From JBHENN01 sp046262015 (GTDB lineage: Bacteria > Actinomycetota > CADDZG01 > WHSQ01): a stretch of 50,770 bases of DNA. The notes beneath the pieces were generated by a model. It was given only the letters and a program-made list of their open reading frames with translations. It made no database searches and was not told the DNA's origin. The position numbers and the translations under genes are program-made. Positions 1-7,852 of the stretch are shown in pieces (the stretch's first letter is position 1; every line of letters starts with the position of its first letter). The stretch is taken from contig JBHENN010000091.1 of NCBI GenBank assembly GCA_046262015.1, positions 1 through 50,770 on the forward strand, written 5' to 3'.

Positions 1-1
1 C

Positions 2-988
2 GCGAAGCGCCTCGAGCAGGATGAGCGGGTCGAGTTGCTCGTCGGCGTGGACCTGGACGAGCCCCCGGTCCCGATCGACGGCCTGGAGTTCGTCCGGGCG
101 GACATCCAGAGTCCCCTGATAGCCCGGGTCGTGGAGGCAACCGGGGTGGACACCATCGTGCACACGAACATCGGTTCCAAACCGGGGCTGCTGGGCGGCC
201 GGTCACAGATGAAGGAGAACAACGTCATCGGGACCATGCAGGTGCTCGCGGCAGCGCAACGCGCCGAGCGGGTCGCCAAGGTGGTCGTGAGATCGTCCAC
301 CGCGATCTATGGATCCGGCCCGGCAGAGCCTTCGATCCTGCCGGAGGACCACGCCGCACGAGCGGCCGACCTCGGCGGCTACGGCAAGGATTGTGCGGAT
401 GCAGAGACCTGCGCGCGCGACTTCGGCCGTCGTCGGCCGGATGTCGATCTCGTCATCCTCCGGACGCAGAACGTCGTGGGACCTACGGTGCACACCAACA
501 TCACCGACTACCTGTCGTTGCCCGTGATCCCCACCGCCCTGGGCTTCGATCCCCGGCTCCAGTTCCTCCATGAGGAAGACGCGGTCGATGCGCTGAGGGC
601 CGTTGCGCTGGAGGACTGCCGAGGCATCTTCAACGTTGCCGCAGACGGCGTCGTGTACCTCTCCAAGGCGATACGGATGTTGGGCCGGATCGAGCTCCCC
701 CTGCCCTCGCCCCTCGCGCGTGCGGCGGCGGGCGTGCTCCGGCGGTTCGACCTCGTCGACTTCCCGACCGATCAGCTGAGGCTCATCCTGTTCGGCCGGG
801 TCGTAGACACCGCACGCGCCAAGGCGGCCTTCGGGTTCTCGCCCCGCTTCACCACCGAGGAGAGCATCCGCGACTTCCGCGACCTCCGGTCGGCCGATGT
901 CGTTCCCCACGCCAACCAGCGTCCGGCGTGGGAGCGAGAGCTGTTCGAGTACCTGAAGCGCCGGAGCGTCACCGAGGAAAAGGTGTGA
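2..988 (+). CDS. NAD-dependent epimerase/dehydratase (extended SDR), 5' truncated
   Basis: The reading frame is open from base 2 without a start, so the N-terminus, including most of the Gly-rich dinucleotide loop, lies outside the window. The visible 328 residues are those of an extended short-chain dehydrogenase: acidic end of beta-2 (VGVDLDEP), then VDTIVHTN, and VVRSSTAIYG around the catalytic Ser. The catalytic-Tyr region reads GGYGKDCADAE; the Lys normally four residues after Tyr is replaced by Cys, with a Lys at +2. It overlaps the next gene by one base (TGATG), so the two are probably one operon. An SDR (annotated galE2) followed by a PlsC-like protein also occurs in mycobacteria (Rv0501-Rv0502) upstream of the hem genes. 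Family is clear; substrate is unknown. Confidence 0.85.
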   Translation, partial: AKRLEQDERVELLVGVDLDEPPVPIDGLEFVRADIQSPLIARVVEATGVDTIVHTNIGSKPGLLGGRSQMKENNVIGTMQVLAAAQRAERVAKVVVRSSTAIYGSGPAEPSILPEDHAARAADLGGYGKDCADAETCARDFGRRRPDVDLVILRTQNVVGPTVHTNITDYLSLPVIPTALGFDPRLQFLHEEDAVDALRAVALEDCRGIFNVAADGVVYLSKAIRMLGRIELPLPSPLARAAAGVLRRFDLVDFPTDQLRLILFGRVVDTARAKAAFGFSPRFTTEESIRDFRDLRSADVVPHANQRPAWERELFEYLKRRSVTEEKV

Positions 989-2028
989 TGGCCGACGCCG
1001 AGATCATCCCGATCGATCCGCGCGGCGGCCGGGACAGGCTGGGCCGCTGCCGCGCGACGACCACCTCGGGACGCCGCTGCCGCAACCAGGCGGTCGATCC
1101 CTCAGGGCACTGCCGCGTCCACGGCACCCCGGTCCCTCCGGCGCGTCCGCTCGGCAAGACCGTGCGGTCGCGCCCGCGTGCGGCGGGCTCTGCCGGCTAC
1201 GAGGACCTCGGCAGCCTGGGCGATTTCCTCAGGAGGCGGCTTGCAGGTGACTATCCGATCGACGATTTCGGATACGACCTCGAGCTCGATCGACAGGTTC
1301 TGCTGCCCCTCGGCAGGTGGCTGTACCGGGACTACTTCCGGACCCAGACGATCGGTATCGACAGGATCCCGGCGCGCGGCGCCGCGCTCCTCGTAGCCAA
1401 CCATTCGGGCACGATCCCCCTCGACGGCGCCATGGTGGCGCATGCGGTGGCAACGGAGCATCCCGATGAACGGGTGGTCCGCAGCATCGCCGCCAACCTC
1501 GCGTTCACGACCCCGTTCTTCGGGGAGCTGGCGCGCAAGAGCGGGGCGGCCCTGGCGAACGACCACGACGCCCGCGAGCTATTACGGCGCGGGGAGCTGG
1601 TCGCCGTCTATCCCGAGGGATACAAGGGCGTGGGCAAGGGATGGAGCGAGCGTTACCGCTTGCAGCGGTTCGGGCGGGGGGGCTTCATGCAGCTCGCCCT
1701 CCGGACGCGGGTCCCGATCATCCCCGTCGCGATCGTGGGCGCGGAAGAGGCATATCCGATGATCGCCAACGTCAAGATCCTGGCGCGGGCGTTGGGTCTT
1801 CCGTACTTCCCCATCACGCCGACGTTCCCGTTGCTGGGCGCGCTGGGCGCCATCCCGCTGCCGTCGCGTTGGGTGATCGAGTTCGGGGAGCCCATCCCGA
1901 TGGACATCTATCCCGAGGATGCGGCCGAGGACGCGATGCTGGTGTTCGATCTCGCCGACCGGGTGCGCGACACGATCCAGCAGACGCTCTACAAGAACTT
2001 GAAGGTGAGGGGGAACCCCTTCTTCTAG
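988..2028 (+). CDS. PlsC-like lysophospholipid acyltransferase family protein with N-terminal Cys/His knuckle
   Basis: 346 residues. The ATG at 988 is chosen because it overlaps the stop of the epimerase (TGATG) and begins a sensible N-terminus. Residues about 115-320 form a 1-acylglycerol-phosphate acyltransferase fold: NHSGTIPLDG (His139, block I variant with the Asp six residues on), AVYPEGYKG (block III, 207-214) and PIIPVAIVGAEEA (block IV). The spacing of block I is that of the actinobacterial/DGAT-like branch, not classical HX4D. Residues 21-45 carry C-x9-C-x10-C-x2-H in a GRCRATTTSGRRC context, a small putative zinc knuckle separate from the enzyme. It probably acylates a glycerolipid or glycolipid at the inner membrane face, possibly on the product of the upstream SDR (inference). 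Confidence 0.82.
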   Translation: MADAEIIPIDPRGGRDRLGRCRATTTSGRRCRNQAVDPSGHCRVHGTPVPPARPLGKTVRSRPRAAGSAGYEDLGSLGDFLRRRLAGDYPIDDFGYDLELDRQVLLPLGRWLYRDYFRTQTIGIDRIPARGAALLVANHSGTIPLDGAMVAHAVATEHPDERVVRSIAANLAFTTPFFGELARKSGAALANDHDARELLRRGELVAVYPEGYKGVGKGWSERYRLQRFGRGGFMQLALRTRVPIIPVAIVGAEEAYPMIANVKILARALGLPYFPITPTFPLLGALGAIPLPSRWVIEFGEPIPMDIYPEDAAEDAMLVFDLADRVRDTIQQTLYKNLKVRGNPFF

Positions 2029-2117
2029 AAGTTCCAGTAACGCAGCACACCGAGCGCGCCCGAGATCATGATCGCGAGCAGCAGCAGCGCAAGAGCGAGG
2101 ATGGTATTGGTGCGCAC
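2025..2117 (-). CDS. small single-span membrane protein (hypothetical)
   Basis: About 30 residues from a GTG at 2117, reading MRTNTILALALLLLAI followed by a short loop and RYWNF at the C-terminus. It is one hydrophobic helix. Its stop shares the CTAG palindrome with the stop of the convergent acyltransferase gene. The frame stays open upstream to an ATG at 2243, but that extension is Arg-rich, low-complexity and would overlap the start of the next plus-strand gene, so I prefer the short form. The upstream GAGG lies very close to the GTG, so the start is uncertain. No function can be given. Confidence 0.35.
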   Translation of the reverse strand: MRTNTILALALLLLAIMISGALGVLRYWNF

Positions 2118-2241
2118 GTCCTCAGGATAGACGTTCGTGCTGGTCCTGAAACGGCCCGCGACGCGATCGGGTCGTACCCTGAGGCGCGATGACGCGCGCG
2201 CACGCCGGTCTCGATGCAACTCACCTCCGCATCGAGGAAGC

Positions 2242-2700
2242 ATGAGAGGAGCATGGCTCCGATGGGTCCTCGGCTGGGTGGGGCTCCTGGGCGTCGCTGC
2301 TCTGGTCGCGGTCCTGCCGGTCTTCTCGGCGGGGGACCGGTGGCTCTATTTCGCCGCCGCGACGCTCGCACTGACGAGCATCGCCCATTCGGTGCTGGGC
2401 GAGAGATTCCTCCTGCAACCCCTCCTCCGCCGTCGCGACCTCCCGAGGATCTTCGGGGACGACGACTTCACCCGGCAGGTCCTGCGATTCGCGTGGCACC
2501 TCCTCAGCATCGCCCTGTTCGGGTTCGCAGCCGTGTTACTGGCTCTCACCGGATCGGGACCGACGACCACGTCGATCTCCAGGATCGTGTCGCTGACAGC
2601 CGCGTCCTGCGCGCTCGTGGCGGGCGTGACGTCCCGAGGCCGGCACCTATCGTGGGTCGCATTCGCCGCGGTGGCGGTCGCCGCGTGGATCGGCCCCTAG
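2242..2700 (+). CDS. four-span integral membrane protein (hypothetical)
   Basis: 152 residues from an ATG at 2242 preceded by GAGGAAGC, a fair ribosome binding site. Four hydrophobic segments are visible at about residues 7-27, 33-50, 83-103 and 112-150; between the second and third is a charged cytoplasmic-type loop (RRRDLPRIFGDDDFTRQ). The layout resembles small uncharacterised four-helix membrane proteins of actinobacteria. I do not recognise a catalytic or binding motif. It stands alone on the plus strand, followed by the minus-strand response regulator. Confidence 0.6.
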   Translation: MRGAWLRWVLGWVGLLGVAALVAVLPVFSAGDRWLYFAAATLALTSIAHSVLGERFLLQPLLRRRDLPRIFGDDDFTRQVLRFAWHLLSIALFGFAAVLLALTGSGPTTTSISRIVSLTAASCALVAGVTSRGRHLSWVAFAAVAVAAWIGP

Positions 2701-2736
2701 GCGACCCAGATGCCGGCGCGCCGGCTGGCCGATCGG

Positions 2737-3111
2737 TCAGTGCTCGGTACCGCGGCACAGCTCGGTGATGTGGCGCTCGAGCTGGTTCAGACCTTCGACC
2801 TTCCCCAGGGTGACGGCGATCCCTGCCTCGCGCGCCTCGTCTTCCAGTGCGGGGTCCGGGTACGCGGTGTACAGGATGATCTGTTGCGCCGGCCGGCTGG
2901 CTTTGATCGCGCGAGCGGCGCTCAGCCCGTCCATCCCCGGCATCTTGTAATCCATGACGATCACGTCCGGGTCCGACCGTTCGGCGGCATCCGCGGCTTC
3001 CGCCCCGGACGCGGCCTGGGCAACGATGTTGAAGCCGTCGAGCTCCAGCATGTCGACGAGCATCGCGCGCACGTGATCGGTGTCGTCGACGACCATGACC
3101 TTTATCTCCAT
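2737..3111 (-). CDS. single-domain response regulator (CheY-like receiver)
   Basis: 124 residues, all receiver domain. Key residues are present: acidic pair Asp9-Asp10, phospho-acceptor Asp54 in IVMDYKMPGMDG, Thr82 in YTAYP, and Lys104 in LGK. There is no output domain, so it acts by protein contact or as a phosphate sink. No histidine kinase is encoded nearby, so the partner is elsewhere. It lies just downstream (22 bases) of the TIM-barrel isomerase on the same strand and may be cotranscribed with it. AAGGAG is present upstream but 13 bases from the ATG, longer than ideal, so the exact start is slightly uncertain. Confidence 0.88.
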   Translation of the reverse strand: MEIKVMVVDDTDHVRAMLVDMLELDGFNIVAQAASGAEAADAAERSDPDVIVMDYKMPGMDGLSAARAIKASRPAQQIILYTAYPDPALEDEAREAGIAVTLGKVEGLNQLERHITELCRGTEH

Positions 3112-3133
3112 CTCGCAGCGCGCTCCTTACCAC

Positions 3134-3973
3134 TCAACGACGAGGCAGTCCTTTGCTGATCTTGTGGTCGCTCCTCAGGTGATCCTCTATGAACCGCCTG
3201 TTCTGACGCAGCATCGTGACGAGGTCATCGGCTCGCTCCACGTACCTGGTGACGGAGAGCTCCAGGGAGATCGCGCCGGCGTAGTTCGTACGCCGCAGCT
3301 CTGCGAGGAAGCGGTCGAGAGCCAGCACCCCCTCGTCCAGTTCGAGATGGCCGTCGCGCCCATCGCCCGCATTGTTCGACAGATGGATATGGGTGAGCCG
3401 GGGCCGCAGCACCTCGTAGGCGTCGAGGATGTCGATCCGTCCTACGGTCAGGTGACTCGTGTCGAGCGCCACCGCGGCGGCCGCCTCGACGAGGGCCCGC
3501 GGCTCGAGCCAGCGGTAGAGGCCCACCCGACGCCCGGCCACCCACTTCGGGTACATGGTCTCGACCGCGATCGTGATACCGGTCTCGGCGGCGAAGCGCC
3601 CAAGCTCGTGGCGGACCCACGCGGCGTACTCCCGCTCCCAGAGGTACGGTGGGTGGACGATCATGCTGGCGCAGCCCAACGCCCGGCACATCTCGATGCC
3701 GCGCCGGATCTTGGCGAGCGGGTCGATCCCCCACACGGTCTTGGTCACCACCAGGAAGGGCGCGTGGACCGATGCGATCCGCAGCCCGCGCTCCTCGGCC
3801 AGGCGCAGGGGCACGTCGGGTTCCTGGGTGCGCGGGTCGCGGGTCACCATCAGCTCGATCTCCTGGAACCCGGCTTCGGCGAGCGAGTCCATGGCGACCT
3901 CGAGCTCGAACGCCCAGAAGGGGCCGGTCGAGCACTGGATCTCGGCAGCAGGTGGGGGGGTCACGAGGTGCAT
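3134..3973 (-). CDS. sugar phosphate isomerase/epimerase-like TIM-barrel protein
   Basis: 279 residues of the xylose isomerase-like/AP endonuclease 2 TIM-barrel family. Metal-ligand-type strands are visible: SVHAPF, MIVHPPYLW, AVETMYPKW, ALDTSHLT, THIHLSN and a C-terminal SLELS, which together give the His/Glu/Asp set of this fold. Such proteins isomerise or epimerise sugars or inositols, or act in DNA repair as endonuclease IV; the lack of the full set of endonuclease IV metal ligands favours the sugar branch. Related genes occur near proC/hem loci in actinobacteria. The substrate cannot be told. The start ATG has no strong Shine-Dalgarno upstream. Confidence 0.78.
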   Translation of the reverse strand: MHLVTPPPAAEIQCSTGPFWAFELEVAMDSLAEAGFQEIELMVTRDPRTQEPDVPLRLAEERGLRIASVHAPFLVVTKTVWGIDPLAKIRRGIEMCRALGCASMIVHPPYLWEREYAAWVRHELGRFAAETGITIAVETMYPKWVAGRRVGLYRWLEPRALVEAAAAVALDTSHLTVGRIDILDAYEVLRPRLTHIHLSNNAGDGRDGHLELDEGVLALDRFLAELRRTNYAGAISLELSVTRYVERADDLVTMLRQNRRFIEDHLRSDHKISKGLPRR

Positions 3974-4024
3974 CGTCGCACGCCGGGCCGGGCCGCCGGC
4001 TCACCGCGTGGCCGCACGCGACGA

Positions 4025-4047
4025 CGCCTCCGGGGGGGCCGGAGGCG
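4025..4047. other. strong GC hairpin (9-bp perfect stem)
   Basis: CGCCTCCGG, a five-base G loop, then CCGGAGGCG form a perfect 9-bp stem. It has no T-tract on either side and lies upstream of both flanking genes (between divergent starts), so it does not look like an ordinary intrinsic terminator. It could be a protein-binding site or part of the 5' leader of the minus-strand isomerase transcript. Confidence 0.45.
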
Positions 4048-4240
4048 GTCGCGGAGCCGCGGAAACGGGCGGCTTGGGGCGGGCTGGGAGGCTCGCGCAC
4101 GGCCGGGCTTGGGGTGGCCGTGCGATCCTGCTCCCGTTTCCTGCGACTCCGGTTTCTACTTCGGCCTGAGGTAGCTCGGACTTGAGCCCGGCGCTACGTT
4201 CCTGCGCCTAGTACGTATGCGTGCTGAAGCAAGAATCTGC

Positions 4241-4278
4241 TTGCAAGAGTTTGCAAACCCCGCCTGAAGTGGGATGAT
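4241..4278 (+). promoter_or_regulatory. TTGCAA tandem element and candidate leaderless promoter of the acyl-CoA ligase gene
   Basis: Two TTGCAA hexamers (each its own reverse complement) lie at 4241-4246 and 4251-4256, one helical turn apart, in TTGCAAGAGTTTGCAA. GATGAT at 4273-4278 is a plausible -10 hexamer, 16 bases after the second TTGCAA, which may double as a -35. The ATG at 4285 would then be the transcription start, i.e. a leaderless message. The paired palindromes look like an operator for a dimeric regulator of lipid metabolism (inference). Confidence 0.4.
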
Positions 4279-4284
4279 GGCCCC

Positions 4285-5769
4285 ATGAACGTGGCCGACC
4301 TCTTGCGGGCCGCGGCCGACGCCCACCCGGACGGGAGCGCCCTGGTGGGGCCGGGACGGCCGCCGGTGACCTTCCGGGAATGGGACGCCGAGGCCGACCG
4401 CGTCGCCCGGGCCCTCCCGGGCCTCGGCGTCGGCCCCGGCGATCGGGTGGCTCTCGGCATGCACAACGTCCCCGAGTTCGCGTTCGCATACTTCGGCGTG
4501 CTGCGCGCCGGCGCGGTGGCGGTGCCGCTCAATGTGATGCTCACCGAGCCCGAGGTCGAGCGCATCCTCGACGACGCCGGCGCCCGGATGGTGCTGACGG
4601 CCCCGCCGTTCGACGCCGTCGTCGACCGCGCCGCGGCGAGCCTTGGGTGCGCCGATCGCGTGATCTCCACCGATCGATGGGAGAGGCTCGGCCCCCTCGA
4701 CGGCCCGCCCGTAACTGGGAACGCCGGCGACGGCGATCTCGCCGTGCTCGCGTACACCTCGGGCACTACGGGCGAGCCGAGGGGAGCGATGCTGTCCCAC
4801 GGCAACCTGATCGCCAACCTCCGCCAGCAGATGGCGGTTCCCGAGGACGAGGTCACCCGCGACGACGTCCTCTTGCTCGCTCTGCCGCTCTTCCACATCT
4901 TCGGCTTGAACGTGACGCTCGGGCTGGTGGTGCTGAACGGCGCGACGGGCGTGCTCGTCGAGAGGTTCGACCCGGTCGAGACCCTGAGGCTGATCGAGCG
5001 GCACAAGGTCACCGTCCTGTTCGGCGCGCCACCCATGTACGTGGGCTGGCTCCGCGCCGCGGCCGACGATACCTACGACCTATCGTCGGTGAGGATCGCG
5101 GTATCCGGCGCGGCCCCCCTCGCCATCGACGTCTTGCATGCGTTCAAGAAGCGCTTCGGGATCGACGTCTTCGAGGGTTACGGCATGACCGAGACCGCTC
5201 CCACCATCACCTCCGGGCGCGTGTCCGAGCGCCCCCGCCCGGGATCGGTGGGCAAGCCCCTTCCCGAGATCGAGCTGCGCCTGGTCGACGAGGACGGACG
5301 AGACGTCGAGCTCGGGGATCCGGGTGAGATCGTCGTCCGCGGACCCAACGTGTTCAGCGGCTACTGGCAGCGTCCCGAGGAGACCGAGCAGTCGTTGCGC
5401 GACGGATGGTTCAGCACCGGTGATGTCGCGGTCCGGGACGAGGACGGCTATCTCTACCTCGTCGACCGCAAGCGCGATCTCATCCTCGTGTCCGGGTTCA
5501 ACGTGTTCCCCTCCGAGGTCGAGAACGCGCTGCTTCGCCACCCCGCCGTGGCGGAAGCCGCGGTCATCGGGGTTCCGCATCCGTACAGCGGAGAAGCCGT
5601 GCGTGCCTATGTCGTCTTGGAAACCGGGGCCACGCTCACCGAGCGCGAGCTGCTGGCGGACGTGAGTACCAGGCTTGCCCGCTTCAAGTGCCCGGACCGC
5701 ATCGAGATCGTGGACGAGCTCCCTCACCTCCTTACCGGGAAAGTGCTCCGGCGCGCCCTGCGCACCTGA
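4285..5769 (+). CDS. long-chain fatty acid--CoA ligase (AMP-dependent synthetase)
   Basis: 494 residues, full length for an ANL-family acyl-CoA synthetase. It activates a carboxylic acid via an acyl-adenylate to the CoA thioester. Motifs: phosphate loop YTSGTTGEPRG (157-167), GYGMTET (298-304), GWFSTGD (374-380), the hinge region DRKRDLILVSGFNVFPSE (394-411), and the C-terminal catalytic Lys486 in LTGKVLRRAL. The GFNV hinge and overall length fit medium/long-chain (FadD-like) enzymes; chain length is not predictable. It begins with the apparently leaderless ATG at 4285 and its 3' end overlaps the convergent Crp-type gene by 38 bases. Confidence 0.9.
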   Translation: MNVADLLRAAADAHPDGSALVGPGRPPVTFREWDAEADRVARALPGLGVGPGDRVALGMHNVPEFAFAYFGVLRAGAVAVPLNVMLTEPEVERILDDAGARMVLTAPPFDAVVDRAAASLGCADRVISTDRWERLGPLDGPPVTGNAGDGDLAVLAYTSGTTGEPRGAMLSHGNLIANLRQQMAVPEDEVTRDDVLLLALPLFHIFGLNVTLGLVVLNGATGVLVERFDPVETLRLIERHKVTVLFGAPPMYVGWLRAAADDTYDLSSVRIAVSGAAPLAIDVLHAFKKRFGIDVFEGYGMTETAPTITSGRVSERPRPGSVGKPLPEIELRLVDEDGRDVELGDPGEIVVRGPNVFSGYWQRPEETEQSLRDGWFSTGDVAVRDEDGYLYLVDRKRDLILVSGFNVFPSEVENALLRHPAVAEAAVIGVPHPYSGEAVRAYVVLETGATLTERELLADVSTRLARFKCPDRIEIVDELPHLLTGKVLRRALRT

Positions 5770-6427
5770 TCTTCTCCAAGACATCGGGACGCAGGATCCG
5801 CAACGTGCGGCCGCGGTAGTCGACCACCCCGCGCGCCTTGAAGCGTCGCAGGGTCCTGCACGCGCTCTCGCGGCACATCCCGGCGAGCCTGCCGAGGTCG
5901 TCCTGGTCGAGCGGGAGGTCCAGCTCGACCGCTCCTTCCTTCACCGACCCGAGGAGGTCGGCCAGATCGAGCAAACGTCCGGCCAGACGCGCGGGTACCT
6001 CGGCCACCGACCGCTCGACGACGGCGTCGACGAGCCAGCGCTCGCGTGCGGCGGCCCTACGCGCGAGCTCGACCGCCGCGCTCGGGGACCGCTCGACGAC
6101 CTCGACGAACAGATCGACCGGGAAGCCCGTGACGGCGGACGAGACGACCGCGATCGCGTCGAGGGGATGCGCGCCGCCGTCGAGCGCGGGCACCTCTCCT
6201 ACGAGCTGACCCGGCACCGCCAGCCCCAGGATCGCCTCGCCTCCCGCGGCGTTGCGCGCGGAGAGCTTGAGGACGCCGTCGCGTACCAGGTGCACGCGTC
6301 CGGCGCGCTCGCCGGCGAGGTGCAAGGACTCGCCACGACGCAGCGAGCGGGTCACCGAGCGCGCCCACAAGCGCCGTCTCTCGGCGGCTCCCAAGGCGTC
6401 CAGGACCGACGAGTGGGATCTCTGCAT
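5732..6427 (-). CDS. Crp/Fnr-family transcriptional regulator
   Basis: 231 residues. The ATG at 6427 follows GGAGG with six bases of spacing, so I prefer it to an upstream in-frame start. The N-terminal half is a cyclic-nucleotide-binding beta-roll (LHLAGERAGRVHLVRDGVLKL), then a dimerisation helix, then a Crp-type winged helix (LDQDDLGRLAGMCRESACRTL RRFKARGVVDYRG). The phosphate-binding cassette lacks the Arg-Ser/Thr pair needed for cAMP, and there is no N-terminal Cys set for an Fnr iron-sulfur cluster, so the ligand is unknown. It is divergent from ccdA, which suggests it could control ccdA or itself. Its 3' end runs 38 bases into the convergent acyl-CoA ligase gene. Confidence 0.85.
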   Translation of the reverse strand: MQRSHSSVLDALGAAERRRLWARSVTRSLRRGESLHLAGERAGRVHLVRDGVLKLSARNAAGGEAILGLAVPGQLVGEVPALDGGAHPLDAIAVVSSAVTGFPVDLFVEVVERSPSAAVELARRAAARERWLVDAVVERSVAEVPARLAGRLLDLADLLGSVKEGAVELDLPLDQDDLGRLAGMCRESACRTLRRFKARGVVDYRGRTLRILRPDVLEKIRCAGRAGALSR

Positions 6428-6615
6428 CACGTACCTCCAGGCTCGACGAACGACGGCCCGAGGCGCGGTCGAGGGGCGGGCGCGTGCTGCGTCGCCCACC
6501 CCTCCTCGGATGCGACGATACGCCGCCCGTCAAGACTCGGAGGCAAGATCGTGCGTGCCAGAATGGAAACCGTGGACGCCGCGCGCCGAGGCCCCGCCGG
6601 GTCGGGGCTCCTCAG

Positions 6616-7350
6616 ATGACCGACCCCTCGGTCGCTCTCGCCTTTTTGGCCGGGCTGGTGTCGTTCCTGTCGCCCTGCGTGCTGCCGCTCGTTCCCGGCT
6701 ACCTGTCGTATATGTCGGGCATCGGCGGCGGCGACGACGACGGCGAACGCACCGCCCATCCCGGCGTGGTGGCGGTCACGTTCGTCGCCGGGTTCACGTG
6801 CGTGTTCGTGGCCCTCGGCGCGACCGCGACCCTGCTCGGGTTCTTCCTCAAGACCAACCAGACACTTCTCATCCGCGTGGGCGGTGTGTTCATCATCCTC
6901 ATGGGCCTCGTTTTCATGGGGGTCCTGAAGGTCCCGTTCCTCTATCGGGAGGCCCGCTTCCACCCGACCCCAGGAGCGGGGCTGTGGGGCAGCTTCGTGC
7001 TCGGCGCCGCGTTCGCGTTCGGCTGGAGCCCTTGCATCGGGGCCACCATGGGGGCGGTCCTCACCATGGCCGCAGGCCGGGCGGCGACCGGCGGACCGGC
7101 CGAGGGGGCGGCTCTCCTGGCCGTCTATTCGCTCGGGCTGGGGGTCCCGTTCATCTTTGCGGGCCTCGGCGTCGCGCGTCTGACGGGGTTCGTGGGTTGG
7201 TTCCGCAAGCACGTCCGCATGGTCAACCTCGTGAGCGGTGCCCTGCTGGTCGTGGTGGGCGTCCTCTTTTTGACCGACCGGCTGTTCCAGATCTCGATCT
7301 GGATGCGACAGTCGATGACCGCAGCGGGCCTCGACTTCTGGTCCTTCTAG
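6616..7350 (+). CDS. ccdA: cytochrome c biogenesis/thiol-disulfide transporter CcdA
   Basis: 244 residues from the ATG at 6616; the open frame upstream is Arg-rich and non-membrane, so it is excluded. Six transmembrane helices with the two reactive cysteines of the DsbD/CcdA family: SPCVLPLVPGY near the N-terminus and FGWSPCIGA in the middle. CcdA passes electrons from cytoplasmic thioredoxin across the membrane to extracytoplasmic thioredoxins such as CcmG/ResA. Here the likely partner is the CcmG-type protein encoded at 29611-30228 and perhaps the thioredoxin-fold lipoprotein at 37795-38727. It ends one base before the convergent padR gene. Confidence 0.93.
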   Translation: MTDPSVALAFLAGLVSFLSPCVLPLVPGYLSYMSGIGGGDDDGERTAHPGVVAVTFVAGFTCVFVALGATATLLGFFLKTNQTLLIRVGGVFIILMGLVFMGVLKVPFLYREARFHPTPGAGLWGSFVLGAAFAFGWSPCIGATMGAVLTMAAGRAATGGPAEGAALLAVYSLGLGVPFIFAGLGVARLTGFVGWFRKHVRMVNLVSGALLVVVGVLFLTDRLFQISIWMRQSMTAAGLDFWSF

Positions 7351-7716
7351 TCAGTCAGATACCCGGGCCTCGAGCCTCCGGTAGCGCCGCGCGTAGCGCT
7401 CCAGCAAGCGGATCGCCGCCGGCACGGTGTCGCTGTAGGTCCGGAGCCACCGCTGCCCTCGTTTCGAGATCCGGTAGACGCGGCGCGCCGGTCCGAGGCC
7501 CGAGGGTGTCACCGACGATCTGACCAGGCGCTCCTCCTCTAGTCGTGACAGCAACCGATAGAGGTTCCCCGTATCCGCGCCGAGCCCGCCCACAGCCTCG
7601 AGGCGATCGAGGATCTCGTAGCCGTGGACGGGCCGCTCGGCGATGCACAGGAGCACCGATGCCTTCAGCAACTCCTTGAGCACGAGCTGCACCGGATAGG
7701 TAGAGGTCGTGGCCAC
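7351..7716 (-). CDS. PadR-family transcriptional regulator
   Basis: 121 residues from a GTG at 7716. Winged-helix PadR core: KASVLLCIAERPVHGYEI, then GNLYRLLSRLEEERLV (recognition helix) and RRVYRISKRGQ wing; the C-terminal part is a short helix (LRTYSDTVPAAIRLLERYA), making it a small subfamily-2 type. A palindrome GTTCTA-N6-TAGAAC lies 21-38 bases upstream of the start and overlaps an AT-rich -10-like stretch, so autoregulation is likely. It is divergent from rex and convergent with ccdA; its targets may include ccdA or an efflux system elsewhere. Confidence 0.85.
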   Translation of the reverse strand: MATTSTYPVQLVLKELLKASVLLCIAERPVHGYEILDRLEAVGGLGADTGNLYRLLSRLEEERLVRSSVTPSGLGPARRVYRISKRGQRWLRTYSDTVPAAIRLLERYARRYRRLEARVSD

Positions 7717-7736
7717 CTTGCCACCGCCCTGGCTAG

Positions 7737-7754
7737 GTTCTAAGTGTGTAGAAC
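7737..7754. promoter_or_regulatory. candidate PadR operator (18-bp palindrome)
   Basis: GTTCTAAGTGTGTAGAAC: perfect 6-bp arms GTTCTA/TAGAAC around six bases. On the minus strand an AT-rich TACTATAT directly precedes it, suitable as a -10, so the palindrome would cover the padR transcription start. This is one of the few AT-rich spots in the window. Confidence 0.55.
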
Positions 7755-7852
7755 ATATAGTAAACCTCCGGGAGGCCTGATGCACAAGTTCACACTGCGC
7801 GCTCCACCACGGCCGTCTGGCGATGAAAGCGCAGGTCGGGGGCTCGGCGGGC

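Larger units (their letters stand above)
3974..4284. other. 311-base intergenic region between divergent genes
   Basis: No coding sequence is supported here. It holds a strong hairpin at 4025-4047 and a TTGCAA tandem element with a candidate promoter directly before the acyl-CoA ligase gene at 4285. The left part is very GC-rich; the right part (from about 4210) is less so, as expected for a promoter. Confidence 0.6.

Noticed and set aside
4025..4047. Hairpin considered as an intrinsic terminator
   Set aside because: No T-tract on either strand and both neighbouring genes point away from it.
3080..4174. Long plus-strand open frame across the response regulator and TIM-barrel genes
   Set aside because: Low-complexity translation opposite two proteins with intact family motifs.
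5732..6427. Fnr-type iron-sulfur oxygen sensor
   Set aside because: No N-terminal cysteine cluster; the few cysteines are in the DNA-binding domain and tail.
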